Part shown: piece by piece, positions 7,104 through 14,314 of the stretch
How positions within the stretch are numbered: position 1 is the stretch's first letter
Layout of the letters: every line of letters starts with the position of its first letter
Translations under genes and position numbers: made by a program
Notes under the pieces: model-generated
Database searches by the model: none
Seen by the model: the letters and a program-made list of their open reading frames with translations, nothing else
What the model was told of the DNA's origin: nothing
From: Gammaproteobacteria bacterium
GTDB lineage: Bacteria; Pseudomonadota; Gammaproteobacteria; Competibacterales; Competibacteraceae
Direction of reading: 5' to 3'
Assembly (NCBI GenBank): GCA_020047885.1
Contig: JAIFNF010000153.1
Span: 1 to 23,412 of the forward strand
DNA: 23,412 nucleotides

Positions 7104-7747
7104 TCGTCAGTCGGCGGGCGCAACGCCTGCTCCAGCGTCGGCCAGACATTCTCCAGAATCAGCGCCTGCGCTTCGGCGCGTGGGTGCAGGCCATCGTCCT
7201 GAATCAGTGCCGGGTTGCCTGCCACTCCCTTTAACATGAACGGAATCAACGGGATTGCATACCGTTCGGCCAGTTCGCTGAACGTCGCCTGAAACTTTTG
7301 GGTGTAGAGTGAGCCATAATTCGGCGGAATGCGCATTTCCGCCAGCAGCACCCGGGCGCTGGCCTGCTGCGCTAACTCGATCATCCGTGCCAGGTTGTGG
7401 CCCATGATCATCGGCGGTTGGCCGAGCAAGCCGTCATTCGCGCCCAGTTCCAAGATCACCAGCGTCGGGCGATGCTGTTTTAGCGCCGCTGGCAACCGGC
7501 TTAACCCGCCACTGGTGGTTTCGCCACTGATGCTGGCATTGGCGATCTGGTGGGGGTAGCCGCGTTCCTGCAAGCGGCGTTGCAACAGGCTGACCCAGCC
7601 CTGCGCTGTCGGGAGACCATAAGCGGCGCTCAGGCTGTCGCCAAAGACGAGAATCACCGGCGTTTCAGCCCATGTCGGGACGCTGAAAAGCGCCGTTAAC
7701 CAAAAAGCCACTATCGGTAGCCATCGTGAGCCATTCAACTTTTTCAT
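7100..7747 (-). CDS. tesA: TesA-type thioesterase I / lysophospholipase L1 (SGNH hydrolase)
   Basis: This 215-residue protein has a signal peptide (K-K near the start, hydrophobic 11-25, cleavage after T-W-A) and should act in the periplasm on acyl thioesters and esters. The SGNH family blocks are all present: G-D-S-L with nucleophile Ser38, Gly75 in S-G-E-T-T, G-A-N-D with Asn104, and the D-x-x-H block D-D-G-L-H-P with Asp185 and His188. Length fits TesA (about 208 residues in E. coli). It heads a two-gene unit with rlmJ and is divergent from ybbA, the same arrangement as in E. coli. The two start codons are only 17 bases apart, so the promoters must overlap each other or the opposing genes. 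The ribosome binding site is weak. Confidence 0.93.
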   Translation of the reverse strand: MKKLNGSRWLPIVAFWLTALFSVPTWAETPVILVFGDSLSAAYGLPTAQGWVSLLQRRLQERGYPHQIANASISGETTSGGLSRLPAALKQHRPTLVILELGANDGLLGQPPMIMGHNLARMIELAQQASARVLLAEMRIPPNYGSLYTQKFQATFSELAERYAIPLIPFMLKGVAGNPALIQDDGLHPRAEAQALILENVWPTLEQALRPPTDE

Positions 7748-7764
7748 CTGCGGAGAACCTGGTC

Positions 7765-8529
7765 ATGCGGGTCGATCATCATCTGGAAGGGAGTCGCGGG
7801 ATAAGCGTAGCCGCTCCGTCGGCAGCCGACAACTCAACCGCCATTATTCAGGTGGAAGGTCTGGGTAAACAAGTGGTCAGTCCGGAAGGGCCGCTGGTGA
7901 TTCTTGACGACATCCGTTTCAGCATCGCCAAGGGGGAAAGTGTGGCGGTGATTGGTGCCTCCGGTTCCGGGAAATCGACACTGCTGGGGTTACTGGCCGG
8001 GCTGGATACGCCGACGCACGGTCGGGTGTTGCTGGCCGGGGTGGATTTGAACGGTCTGGATGAGGATGGCCGCGCCTTATTGCGGGCGCAACGGGTTGGC
8101 TTCGTGTTTCAGTCCTTCCAGTTGCTGACGGGTCTGACGGCGCTGGAAAACGTCATGTTACCGTTGGAACTGGCGGGGCAGTCGGATGCCCGCCGCCAGG
8201 CGCTGGATGTGCTGGAGCGGGTCGGCCTTAAAGCCCGCGCCCGGCATTATCCGACTCAGTTGTCCGGCGGTGAGCAACAGCGGGTGGCGATTGCCCGCGC
8301 CTTTGCCGGTAATCCCGATGTGCTGTTTGCCGATGAACCGACCGGCAATCTCGATCAGAAAACCGGCCACCGAATTGTGGAATTACTGTTCGCGTTGAAC
8401 CGGGAACAGGGCGCAACACTGGTGCTGGTCACGCATGATCCAGAGCTGGCAGCGTATTGCGACCGGATTCTGGAACTGGATGACGGGCGGTTACGGCCAC
8501 CATCAGCCAAGCAGACCGAAGGAGTTTGA
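7765..8529 (+). CDS. ybbA: ABC transporter ATP-binding protein YbbA
   Basis: The protein (254 residues from the chosen start) is a LolD/MacB-like ATPase that pairs with the following FtsX-type permease. Visible motifs are Walker [10 protein letters not shown] (64-72), signature L-S-G-G-E-Q-Q-R (166-173), Walker B L-F-A-D-E-P (187-192) and switch His224. The open frame extends back to a GTG at 7726 inside tesA. I chose the ATG at 7765 because GGAG lies nine bases before it and this avoids overlap with tesA. The first 25 residues precede the conserved fold and are not typical of the family. The permease gene starts four bases after the stop, so the pair is an operon. The substrate of YbbAP is not established; a link to lipids or hydrophobic compounds is inferred from the tesA neighbourhood. 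Confidence 0.93.
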   Translation: MRVDHHLEGSRGISVAAPSAADNSTAIIQVEGLGKQVVSPEGPLVILDDIRFSIAKGESVAVIGASGSGKSTLLGLLAGLDTPTHGRVLLAGVDLNGLDEDGRALLRAQRVGFVFQSFQLLTGLTALENVMLPLELAGQSDARRQALDVLERVGLKARARHYPTQLSGGEQQRVAIARAFAGNPDVLFADEPTGNLDQKTGHRIVELLFALNREQGATLVLVTHDPELAAYCDRILELDDGRLRPPSAKQTEGV

Positions 8530-8533
8530 AACC

Positions 8534-11062
8534 ATGGCCAATCCGGGAACCGTTGCATCTCCGAACTGGGGCAACATCAGCCGTATGGCCTTGCGCGCCC
8601 TGCATCGTGACTGGCAGTCCGGTGAATTGCGCGTTTTAGCGATTGCGCTCCTGATTGCCGTGGCCAGTGTCGCTGCTGTCGGCTTTTTCACCGACCGCAT
8701 TCAGCAGGCGATGGAACGCAAGGCCAGTGAATTACTGGGTGCGGATCTGGTGGTGTCCTCGGCCAATCCGCTGCAACCGGGACTGGCAGCAGCGGCGCAG
8801 CAACAGGGGCTGCAAACTACGGACACCTGGAATTTTCGCAGTGTGGTACTGGTGGGCGAGCAGACGCAATTAACCGAGGTGAAAGCGGTGAGCGCCGGTT
8901 ATCCCTTGCGCGGCGTCTTGCAGGTCAGCGATGCGCCCTTTGCGCCGCCGCAAACGGTCAAGGCCATTCCCAGTCCCGGACACCTTTGGGGGGATGAGCG
9001 GCTCATGCAGACGCTCAATTTAAAAGTTGGCGATTCGGTCAATCTTGGTGCCCGTACATTTCAGGTGGAGCGGGTGCTGGTCGATGAACCGGATCGGGCG
9101 GGTGATGTGTTCAGCATCGCGCCGCGCCTGTTGATGAACCTGGCGGATGTGCCCTCGACCGAACTGATTCAGCCCGGCAGCCGGGTTAATTATCGCCTGC
9201 TGCTGGCCGGAGAACCGGTGGCGCTTAACGGTTTCAAGACTTGGGCGGAATCCCGGTTGGCGAGTGGGGAAAGGCTGCAAGGCGTCCGCGAAGCCCGTGC
9301 AGAGTTGCGGTCGGCGCTGGATCGGGCCGAGCGCTTTCTGAATCTGGCGGCGCTGGTTAGCGTGATTCTGGCCGGGGTTGGGGTTGCCATCGCCGCTCGC
9401 CGGTTCGCCGGGCGTCACTGGGACAGCGTGGCGATTCTGCGCTGCGTCGGCGCGACCGAGAGTCTGATTATTCGACTGTTTGTCCTGGAATTGCTGGCGC
9501 TGGCGGCGCTGGCGGGAGTCGCCGGGTTACTCGTCGGCTATGTGGCGCAGTACGGGTTGAGCGGCGTCCTCGGGCAACTGGTCAGCAGTACCGAATTACC
9601 GCCGCCATCCTGGGCACCGGTGCTGCCCGCTCTAGCCACCGGCTTTATCACCCTACTCGGTTTCGGCCTGCCGCCCCTGTTGCGACTGCGGGAAGTGCCG
9701 CCGCTGCGGGTGTTGCGCCGTGATTTGGGGCCGGTGAATCCCCGCCTGCTGGCGCTGTACGGTCCCGCAATCGTAGCGACGGCGGCGCTATTGGTCTGGG
9801 AGGCGGGTGAATGGCGGTTGGCGCTGTATGTCTGCGCCGGGGTCGCCGGGGCGCTGGTGGTGCTGTCCCTGGCGGCCTGGGGACTGGTGAAATCGCTGAA
9901 CCTGTTGCGCGGGCAAGTCGGCGTGTCCTGGCGGTTCGGGCTGGCCAATATTGCCCGGCGCGGTCCCGGCAGTGCCACGCAAGTGGTGGCGCTGGGGCTG
10001 GGGTTAATGGCGTTGCTGATGCTGACTCTGGTGCGTACCGATCTGCTGACCAGTTGGCGAGCCAGTCTGCCGCCCGATGCGCCGAATCATTTTCTGATCA
10101 ATGTGCAAACCGGCGAAGTGGACGGCGTCCGCGCCTTTTTGCGGGAGCGCAGTCTGCACGATGTGGAATTGCTGCCGATGGTGCGGGGTCGGTTGACCGC
10201 GTTGAATGGTCGTGCCGTCAGCCCGGAGGACTATACCAACCCGCGCGCCCAGCGGCTGGTCGCCCGGGAATTCAACCTGTCCTGGAAAGATGAATTGCAG
10301 GCCGACAATCGGATTCTGGCGGGGCGCTGGTGGACGGCGAGCGAACGCGGGCAGGGCGTGGCGTCGGTGGAGGAGGGACTGGCGAAGGATTTGGGCATTG
10401 CCCTGGGCGACACGCTACGGTTCGAGATCGGCGGACAGAATGTTGAGGCGAAGGTGATGAGTTTGCGCAGCGTGGAATGGGATTCGTTCCGGGCTAATTT
10501 CTTTGTGGTGTTTCCATCCGGCGTGCTGGAAAACTACCCGGCGACCTGGATCACCAGTTTTTACCTGCCCCCGGACCGGAAGCTGGTCTTGGCGGAGCTG
10601 GTGCGGCACTTCCCGTCAGTGACAGTGCTGGATGTCGAGGCGCTGATGGTTAAAGTGCGGGAGATCGTGGAACGGGTCATCGCGGCGGTGGAGTATGTGT
10701 TTCTGTTCACCTTGGCGGCGGGACTGGTGGTGCTGTATGCGGCGATTCAAGCCACGCAGGATGAGCGCCGGTTTGAAAGCGCGGTGTTGCGGACGCTGGG
10801 GGCGCAACGGGCGGTGGTGCGGCACAGCCTGTTGGCGGAATTTGCGACACTTGGGTTGTTAGCCGGGGTATTGGCGGCAGCGGCGGCGAGTGTGCTCGGT
10901 TACTTCCTGGCTTCGCGGATCTTCGACTTCCCCTACCAGTGGAGTCCGTGGGTGTGGGTATTGGGTGCCGGCGCGGGCGTGCTGGGCGTGGGACTGGCCG
11001 GATTACTGGGCGCCCGTTCGGCGCTGAATCAACCGCCCTGGCGGGCGTTGCGGGAAGGGTGA
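8534..11062 (+). CDS. ybbP: ABC transporter permease YbbP (FtsX/MacB-like)
   Basis: The 842-residue membrane protein is the permease partner of YbbA. A first membrane segment lies at about residues 32-52, followed by a large periplasmic domain. A set of FtsX-type segments lies around 265-400, including an A-I-L-R-C-V-G-A-T-E motif that contacts the ATPase. More segments follow around 425-530, then a second periplasmic region, and a C-terminal FtsX block with the matching A-V-L-R-T-L-G-A-Q motif. This duplicated layout fits the YbbP family (about 804 residues in E. coli). The frame is open back to 8435, within ybbA, but the ATG at 8534 has GGAG nine bases upstream and begins just after the ybbA stop. 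A MITE-like element begins directly after its stop codon and may supply its transcript end. Confidence 0.93.
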   Translation: MANPGTVASPNWGNISRMALRALHRDWQSGELRVLAIALLIAVASVAAVGFFTDRIQQAMERKASELLGADLVVSSANPLQPGLAAAAQQQGLQTTDTWNFRSVVLVGEQTQLTEVKAVSAGYPLRGVLQVSDAPFAPPQTVKAIPSPGHLWGDERLMQTLNLKVGDSVNLGARTFQVERVLVDEPDRAGDVFSIAPRLLMNLADVPSTELIQPGSRVNYRLLLAGEPVALNGFKTWAESRLASGERLQGVREARAELRSALDRAERFLNLAALVSVILAGVGVAIAARRFAGRHWDSVAILRCVGATESLIIRLFVLELLALAALAGVAGLLVGYVAQYGLSGVLGQLVSSTELPPPSWAPVLPALATGFITLLGFGLPPLLRLREVPPLRVLRRDLGPVNPRLLALYGPAIVATAALLVWEAGEWRLALYVCAGVAGALVVLSLAAWGLVKSLNLLRGQVGVSWRFGLANIARRGPGSATQVVALGLGLMALLMLTLVRTDLLTSWRASLPPDAPNHFLINVQTGEVDGVRAFLRERSLHDVELLPMVRGRLTALNGRAVSPEDYTNPRAQRLVAREFNLSWKDELQADNRILAGRWWTASERGQGVASVEEGLAKDLGIALGDTLRFEIGGQNVEAKVMSLRSVEWDSFRANFFVVFPSGVLENYPATWITSFYLPPDRKLVLAELVRHFPSVTVLDVEALMVKVREIVERVIAAVEYVFLFTLAAGLVVLYAAIQATQDERRFESAVLRTLGAQRAVVRHSLLAEFATLGLLAGVLAAAAASVLGYFLASRIFDFPYQWSPWVWVLGAGAGVLGVGLAGLLGARSALNQPPWRALREG

Positions 11063-11204
11063 GGGGCTGTCGAAAAATTCATCATTGATTATTGAGAAAA
11101 AATTTCTGTGGAGCTGGCTTCCAGCCCAGCTTTTGGCCGATAGCGCCGGCTGGAAGCCGACTCCACAGTTATATAGATCAAAGACTTGGTTTTTAGACAG
11201 CTTC
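11063..11204. mobile_element. MITE-like element with large internal hairpin
   Basis: Short terminal inverted repeats (GCTGTC-g-AAAAA at 11066-11077 and its complement with one mismatch at 11190-11201) bound about 140 bases without coding capacity. The left 44 bases recur inverted at 3991-4034. Inside, two 21-base arms (11106-11126 and 11148-11168, two mismatches) form a strong GC-rich hairpin beginning CTGTGGAG and centred on GGCTTCCAGCC, reminiscent of REP sequences in Pseudomonas. The element fills the gap between the ybbP stop and the convergent small gene. A target-site duplication could not be identified. Classification as a non-autonomous transposable element is inference. Confidence 0.65.
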
Positions 11205-11416
11205 TAACGGTGCGGATACAGCGTTTCCAGCACTTCGGGTTCGACCCGGATGACTTCAATATCGCTCTTGCGGGTGAAATTCCAGCCGTGCGCATGCTGT
11301 GTCCCGAAAATGGCGTAGGACAGGATGGAATAGCCGTGCAGACCGATACGATCCGCAACTTTCATGGTACTGCTCGCCCGGTCAAGCGCTTTGCTTTCAA
11401 TGCTGTTCCCGTTCAT
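11204..11416 (-). CDS. Small unknown protein (70 aa)
   Basis: I do not recognise the family. The 70-residue product starts M-N-G-N-S-I-E-S-K and ends E-T-L-Y-P-H-R, has no signal peptide or membrane segment, and has a central Y-S-I-L-S-Y-A-I-F-G-T-Q stretch. Coding status is supported by GC-rich third codon positions like neighbouring genes and by GAGGG seven bases before the ATG at 11416; a TTG 13 codons upstream is the only longer option. The stop codon TAG coincides with the boundary of the MITE-like element, so the C-terminus may have been cut short by that insertion and the natural protein may be longer. Confidence 0.6.
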   Translation of the reverse strand: MNGNSIESKALDRASSTMKVADRIGLHGYSILSYAIFGTQHAHGWNFTRKSDIEVIRVEPEVLETLYPHR

Positions 11417-11440
11417 GGCTATTCCCTCAAGTCGTGAATC

Positions 11441-11617
11441 TTGAAAGTTGTTCAAGAGTTAATTGAATTATCGGCAACATTCGCCCAGGCTGTAGACCCT
11501 GATCGAAACATCGCTGCCGATCAGCGGCATCTGATTGGAGATTTAAAGCAACCTTCGAGCCACAATCTCACTAGCTACCAATATGGGGTTCGACCGGCGG
11601 TTGCGGCGGAACCGTGA
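11441..11617 (+). pseudogene. Possible remnant of a helical-protein gene
   Basis: Between the small unknown gene and the Sel1 gene, the plus strand keeps an open frame of 58 codons from a TTG. The product reads L-K-V-V-Q-E-L-I-E-L-S-A-T-F-A-Q and then D-P-D-R-N-I-A-A-D-Q-R-H-L-I-G-D-L-K, as amphipathic helices would. There is no ribosome binding site and no plausible upstream part, and its last third overlaps the end of the Sel1 gene on the other strand. It may be the tail of a degraded gene or chance; no family was recognised. Confidence 0.2.
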
Positions 11618-12092
11618 ATTGATGCGTCGCCAGCCAGTCCTTGACCTTCTTTTCCGCTTCGGCCACTTGCGCCGGAGTCATCTTTGCCGCGATGTCCTGC
11701 TTGGCCTGTGGCCCCTGGCTATCGCCCTGGCTCTCCGCCATCGCGTACCAGAAATACGCCTGAATCGGGTCTACCGGTACACCCTCACCTTCCTCGTACA
11801 TGATGGCCAGATTGATCTGCGCCTGCGCTAAGCCCTGCTCGGCGGCCTTGCGATACCACTCTATCGCCTGACGATCATCCATCGGCACGCCATGACCCTG
11901 GTCATACAGCACCCCTAGGTTGAATTGGGCGAAGGCGAAACCCTGTTCCGCCAGTGGCCGGACAATCGCCAGTTCCGCCGCGTAATCCCCTCGTTCATGG
12001 GCGGTTCTGGCCCGATCCCATTCGCCCTCAGCCCACACTGGCCCGGCGCACAACAGGCTACTGGTCAGCAATAACAACAACGGTTTGTTCAT
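11571..12092 (-). CDS. Secreted Sel1-repeat (TPR-like) protein
   Basis: The 173-residue protein begins with a signal peptide (K-P, a run of leucines, cleavage after V-W-A at 21), so it is exported to the periplasm. After a short TPR-like helix pair (about 24-50) come two Sel1 repeats of 36 residues. They are visible as A-x-x-x-L-G-x-x-Y-x-x-G-x-G-V-x-x-D-x-x-Q-A-I-E-W-Y-R-K-A-A-E-Q-G near 53-88 and a second copy ending F-W-Y-A-M-A-E-S-Q-G. A charged helix (A-E-A-E-K-K-V-K-D-W) and a proline-rich tail finish it. Such repeats bind partner proteins; the partner is unknown. The gene lies 76 bases downstream of the RMF-like gene on the same strand, with no recognisable strong ribosome binding site before its ATG. 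Confidence 0.88.
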   Translation of the reverse strand: MNKPLLLLLTSSLLCAGPVWAEGEWDRARTAHERGDYAAELAIVRPLAEQGFAFAQFNLGVLYDQGHGVPMDDRQAIEWYRKAAEQGLAQAQINLAIMYEEGEGVPVDPIQAYFWYAMAESQGDSQGPQAKQDIAAKMTPAQVAEAEKKVKDWLATHQFTVPPQPPVEPHIGS

Positions 12093-12168
12093 AGGAAAGT
12101 GCTCTGCTCACGGGTTCGACAAAATAGATCACAACGGCTGTGCTTAACGGATGAAACGGGCAACGGTT

Positions 12169-12366
12169 TCAGGCCCAGCGCAAATCGTCGTTATTGTTCC
12201 AGGCGCGAGCCAGGGAAGCCCACCCCGCCATCCAGGCGTGGTAGAGATGGCTGTTGGGGACGTAAGGATTGCGATCCTCGCCCCGACTGGCGGCTTCAAC
12301 CCCTTGCCGAAAGGCTTGGCGCAGAAGCGGGGCCAGTTTTCTGGAAACATCGATAGTGCTGCGCAT
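12169..12366 (-). CDS. RMF/CrpP-like small protein
   Basis: The 65-residue product resembles ribosome modulation factor and the related CrpP family: a basic N-terminal helix, A-F-R-Q-G-V-E-A-A-S-R-G near 18-29, then N-P-Y, and W-M-A-G-W near 45-49. E. coli RMF has the same order (A-x-x-x-G-Y-x-A-G-x-x-G-R-S, C-P-Y, W-L-G-G-W), with matching spacing. RMF binds 30S subunits and drives 100S dimer formation in stationary phase. Here the cysteine of C-P-Y is Asn and the C-terminus is different, so function is uncertain. No Shine-Dalgarno sequence is evident before the ATG. It lies 70 bases downstream of msbA and upstream of the Sel1 gene, all on the minus strand. A longer frame on the same strand (12144-12434) is rejected as a shadow. 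Confidence 0.7.
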   Translation of the reverse strand: MRSTIDVSRKLAPLLRQAFRQGVEAASRGEDRNPYVPNSHLYHAWMAGWASLARAWNNNDDLRWA

Positions 12367-12436
12367 AAGCCGAATTCATGAACCGGGCCGGATAGCGGCC
12401 ATTGCAAAGAACGATGTTGTGCATTTGACAGCATTT

Positions 12437-14227
12437 TTATTGATTTTGCAACTTTGTTGCGTTGACGCCATCCGCCTGCAACCGGTACAGGCTGGCGTAG
12501 AGGCCGTTCCGGGCGAGTAATTCGGCATGATGACCGATTTCAGCGATTCGCCCCCGGTCGAGGACGACAATGCGGTCGGCATTTTCAATCGTGGACAGGC
12601 GGTGGGCGATGACGAAGGCCGTGCGACCTTGGCGGAGGGTATCCAGCGCCTGCTGGACCTTGCGTTCGGACTGGGTATCCAGCGCCGAGGTCGCCTCATC
12701 GAGAATCAGAATCGGCGCGTTTTTCAACAGGGCGCGGGCAATCGCAAGGCGTTGGCGCTGGCCACCGGATAACCGTGCGCCATTCTCCCCGATCAGCGTC
12801 TGCAAGCCCTGAGGCAGTTCGCGGATGAAGTCCATCGCCTGAGCCTGTTCAGCGGCCTGGATAATCGCCGCTTCGCTGGCCGGAACGCCGGAACCGTAGG
12901 CAATGTTAGCTGCCACCGTGTCGTTGAACAGGACGATGTCCTGACTGACATAGGCGATATTGGCGCGCAGGTCGGCCAAGCGCAGATCGCGAACCGGGAT
13001 GCCATCCAGCAAAATATCGCCGGACAGGGGTTCGTAGAAGCGCGGCAGCAGCGCCATGAGCGTGGTCTTGCCGCTCCCTGAAGGACCCACCAGAGCGATA
13101 GTTTCCCCTGGATGTACCTCAAGGCTGAGATCCTGGATGACTTCAGCGCCGTCGTCCTGGTAGCGGTGGCTGAGGTTCTGAAACCGGACTTCGCCACGGG
13201 CGCGACCCAGGGTTTGGGTTCCCTCATCGCGTTCCGGGGGTTCGTCCAGCAGAGCAAAAATGGTTTCCGCTCCGGCCAGACCGCGTTGTAGTTGCTCGTT
13301 GATCTTGGTCAGGCGCTTGATCGGCGACAGCAGCATGGCCATGGCACCGAACAGGGAGACGAAACCGCCGACGGTAATCTGGTCGGAGGCCGATTGCAGG
13401 GACGCGAAATAGATCACCGCCCCCAGCGCGAGAACCGCCAACAGTTGCACCAGTGGCCCGCTGGCTTCGGCAGCGGCGACCAGTTTCATATTGAACTGGC
13501 GAACCCGGTTGTTGACGTGATGAAAGCGCTCCCGCTCGTAATCCTGGCCGCCGAAAATTTTGATGACTTTGTGACCTTGCAGCACTTCATCAACGACGTG
13601 GGTAAAGTCGCCCATCAGTTCCTGCACATCCCGACTGAGCCGCCGCAAGCGTCGACTGACCGCCCGCACAATCAGGGCCACACCGGGAACAATCAGCAGC
13701 GCCATCAACGACAGTTTCCAGTTGAGATAAAGCATCCAGCCGAGCAGGCCGATCACCGACAAACCATCTTTGACCAGCACGATCAACGCCTCGGTGGTGG
13801 CGTTCATGACCTGCGTGACATCGTAGGTCAGGCGGGATAGCAGATGACCGGACGAGTGATCGTCAAAATAGCGGGTAGGCAGGGTCAGCAGCTTGTTAAA
13901 CAGCGCCTTGCGCAGATCCATGACCACCCGGTGCGCAATCCAGCTCATTGCAACCGAACCGATGAAGCCGGCAATACCACGCACGATAAACACGGTGACC
14001 AGCAGAATGGGCATCAAGCGAATGGAATAGGGGTCTTTTTCGACAAAACTGCCATCCAGCAGCGGCTTGATCAGGGCTGGAATCATTGGTTCGGTGGCGG
14101 CCGCGGTGGCGGTCGCCAGCATCGACAGGATAAAGATGCGGGTATAGGGCCGGACGTAGCTTAGCAGCCGGAAATAAAGGTCTTTACTGTTCAGAATGGG
14201 CAGGCTCTGGGGGATGGGTGACAGCAA
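12437..14227 (-). CDS. msbA: Lipid A export ATP-binding/permease protein MsbA
   Basis: A half-size ABC exporter of about 596 residues that flips lipid A-core across the inner membrane as a homodimer. Six membrane segments lie in residues 25-300. The ATPase half shows Walker A G-P-S-G-S-G-K-T-T (381-389), Q-loop near 429, signature L-S-G-G-Q-R-Q-R (486-493), Walker B L-I-L-D-E-A (507-512) and switch His542. Family-specific stretches such as N-S-K-D-L near 13-17 and D-L-R-K-A-L-F-N-K-L-L-T-L-P align with MsbA. The start is uncertain: the frame offers only TTG at 14227, without a ribosome binding site. An ATG ten bases upstream lies in another frame that stops after 17 codons. The pckG terminator ends about ten bases before the start. 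The kinase gene lpxK, a frequent neighbour, is absent. Confidence 0.92.
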   Translation of the reverse strand: MLSPIPQSLPILNSKDLYFRLLSYVRPYTRIFILSMLATATAAATEPMIPALIKPLLDGSFVEKDPYSIRLMPILLVTVFIVRGIAGFIGSVAMSWIAHRVVMDLRKALFNKLLTLPTRYFDDHSSGHLLSRLTYDVTQVMNATTEALIVLVKDGLSVIGLLGWMLYLNWKLSLMALLIVPGVALIVRAVSRRLRRLSRDVQELMGDFTHVVDEVLQGHKVIKIFGGQDYERERFHHVNNRVRQFNMKLVAAAEASGPLVQLLAVLALGAVIYFASLQSASDQITVGGFVSLFGAMAMLLSPIKRLTKINEQLQRGLAGAETIFALLDEPPERDEGTQTLGRARGEVRFQNLSHRYQDDGAEVIQDLSLEVHPGETIALVGPSGSGKTTLMALLPRFYEPLSGDILLDGIPVRDLRLADLRANIAYVSQDIVLFNDTVAANIAYGSGVPASEAAIIQAAEQAQAMDFIRELPQGLQTLIGENGARLSGGQRQRLAIARALLKNAPILILDEATSALDTQSERKVQQALDTLRQGRTAFVIAHRLSTIENADRIVVLDRGRIAEIGHHAELLARNGLYASLYRLQADGVNATKLQNQ

Positions 14228-14236
14228 GCACTGACA

Positions 14237-14260
14237 TAAAAAAGCCGGCTTGCGCCGGCT
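14237..14260 (-). terminator. Intrinsic terminator of pckG
   Basis: Read on the minus strand, this is AGCCGGC, loop GCAA, GCCGGCT, followed by a run of six T. The stem is seven perfect GC-rich pairs with a stable tetraloop. It lies 55 bases after the pckG stop and immediately before msbA, so pckG is expected to be transcribed alone and msbA must use read-through or a promoter overlapping this site. Confidence 0.9.
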
Positions 14261-14314
14261 CTTTATTTAACAATGCGCTAAAACGTGGCGGTTACTTCCA
14301 CGCGGGCTCAGGCT

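Noticed and set aside
11106..11168. Hairpin as a simple intrinsic terminator of ybbP
   Set aside because: The stem is strong, but no T-run follows and outer inverted repeats plus a second copy of one end point to a mobile element; termination may be a secondary effect.
12144..12434. 96-codon minus-strand frame overlapping the RMF-like gene
   Set aside because: It has no recognisable motif, and the overlapping 65-codon frame matches the RMF/CrpP pattern in order and spacing.
13292..13840. 182-codon plus-strand frame inside msbA
   Set aside because: Its Gln/His/Asp-rich translation is that of an antisense shadow; msbA on the other strand is unambiguous.
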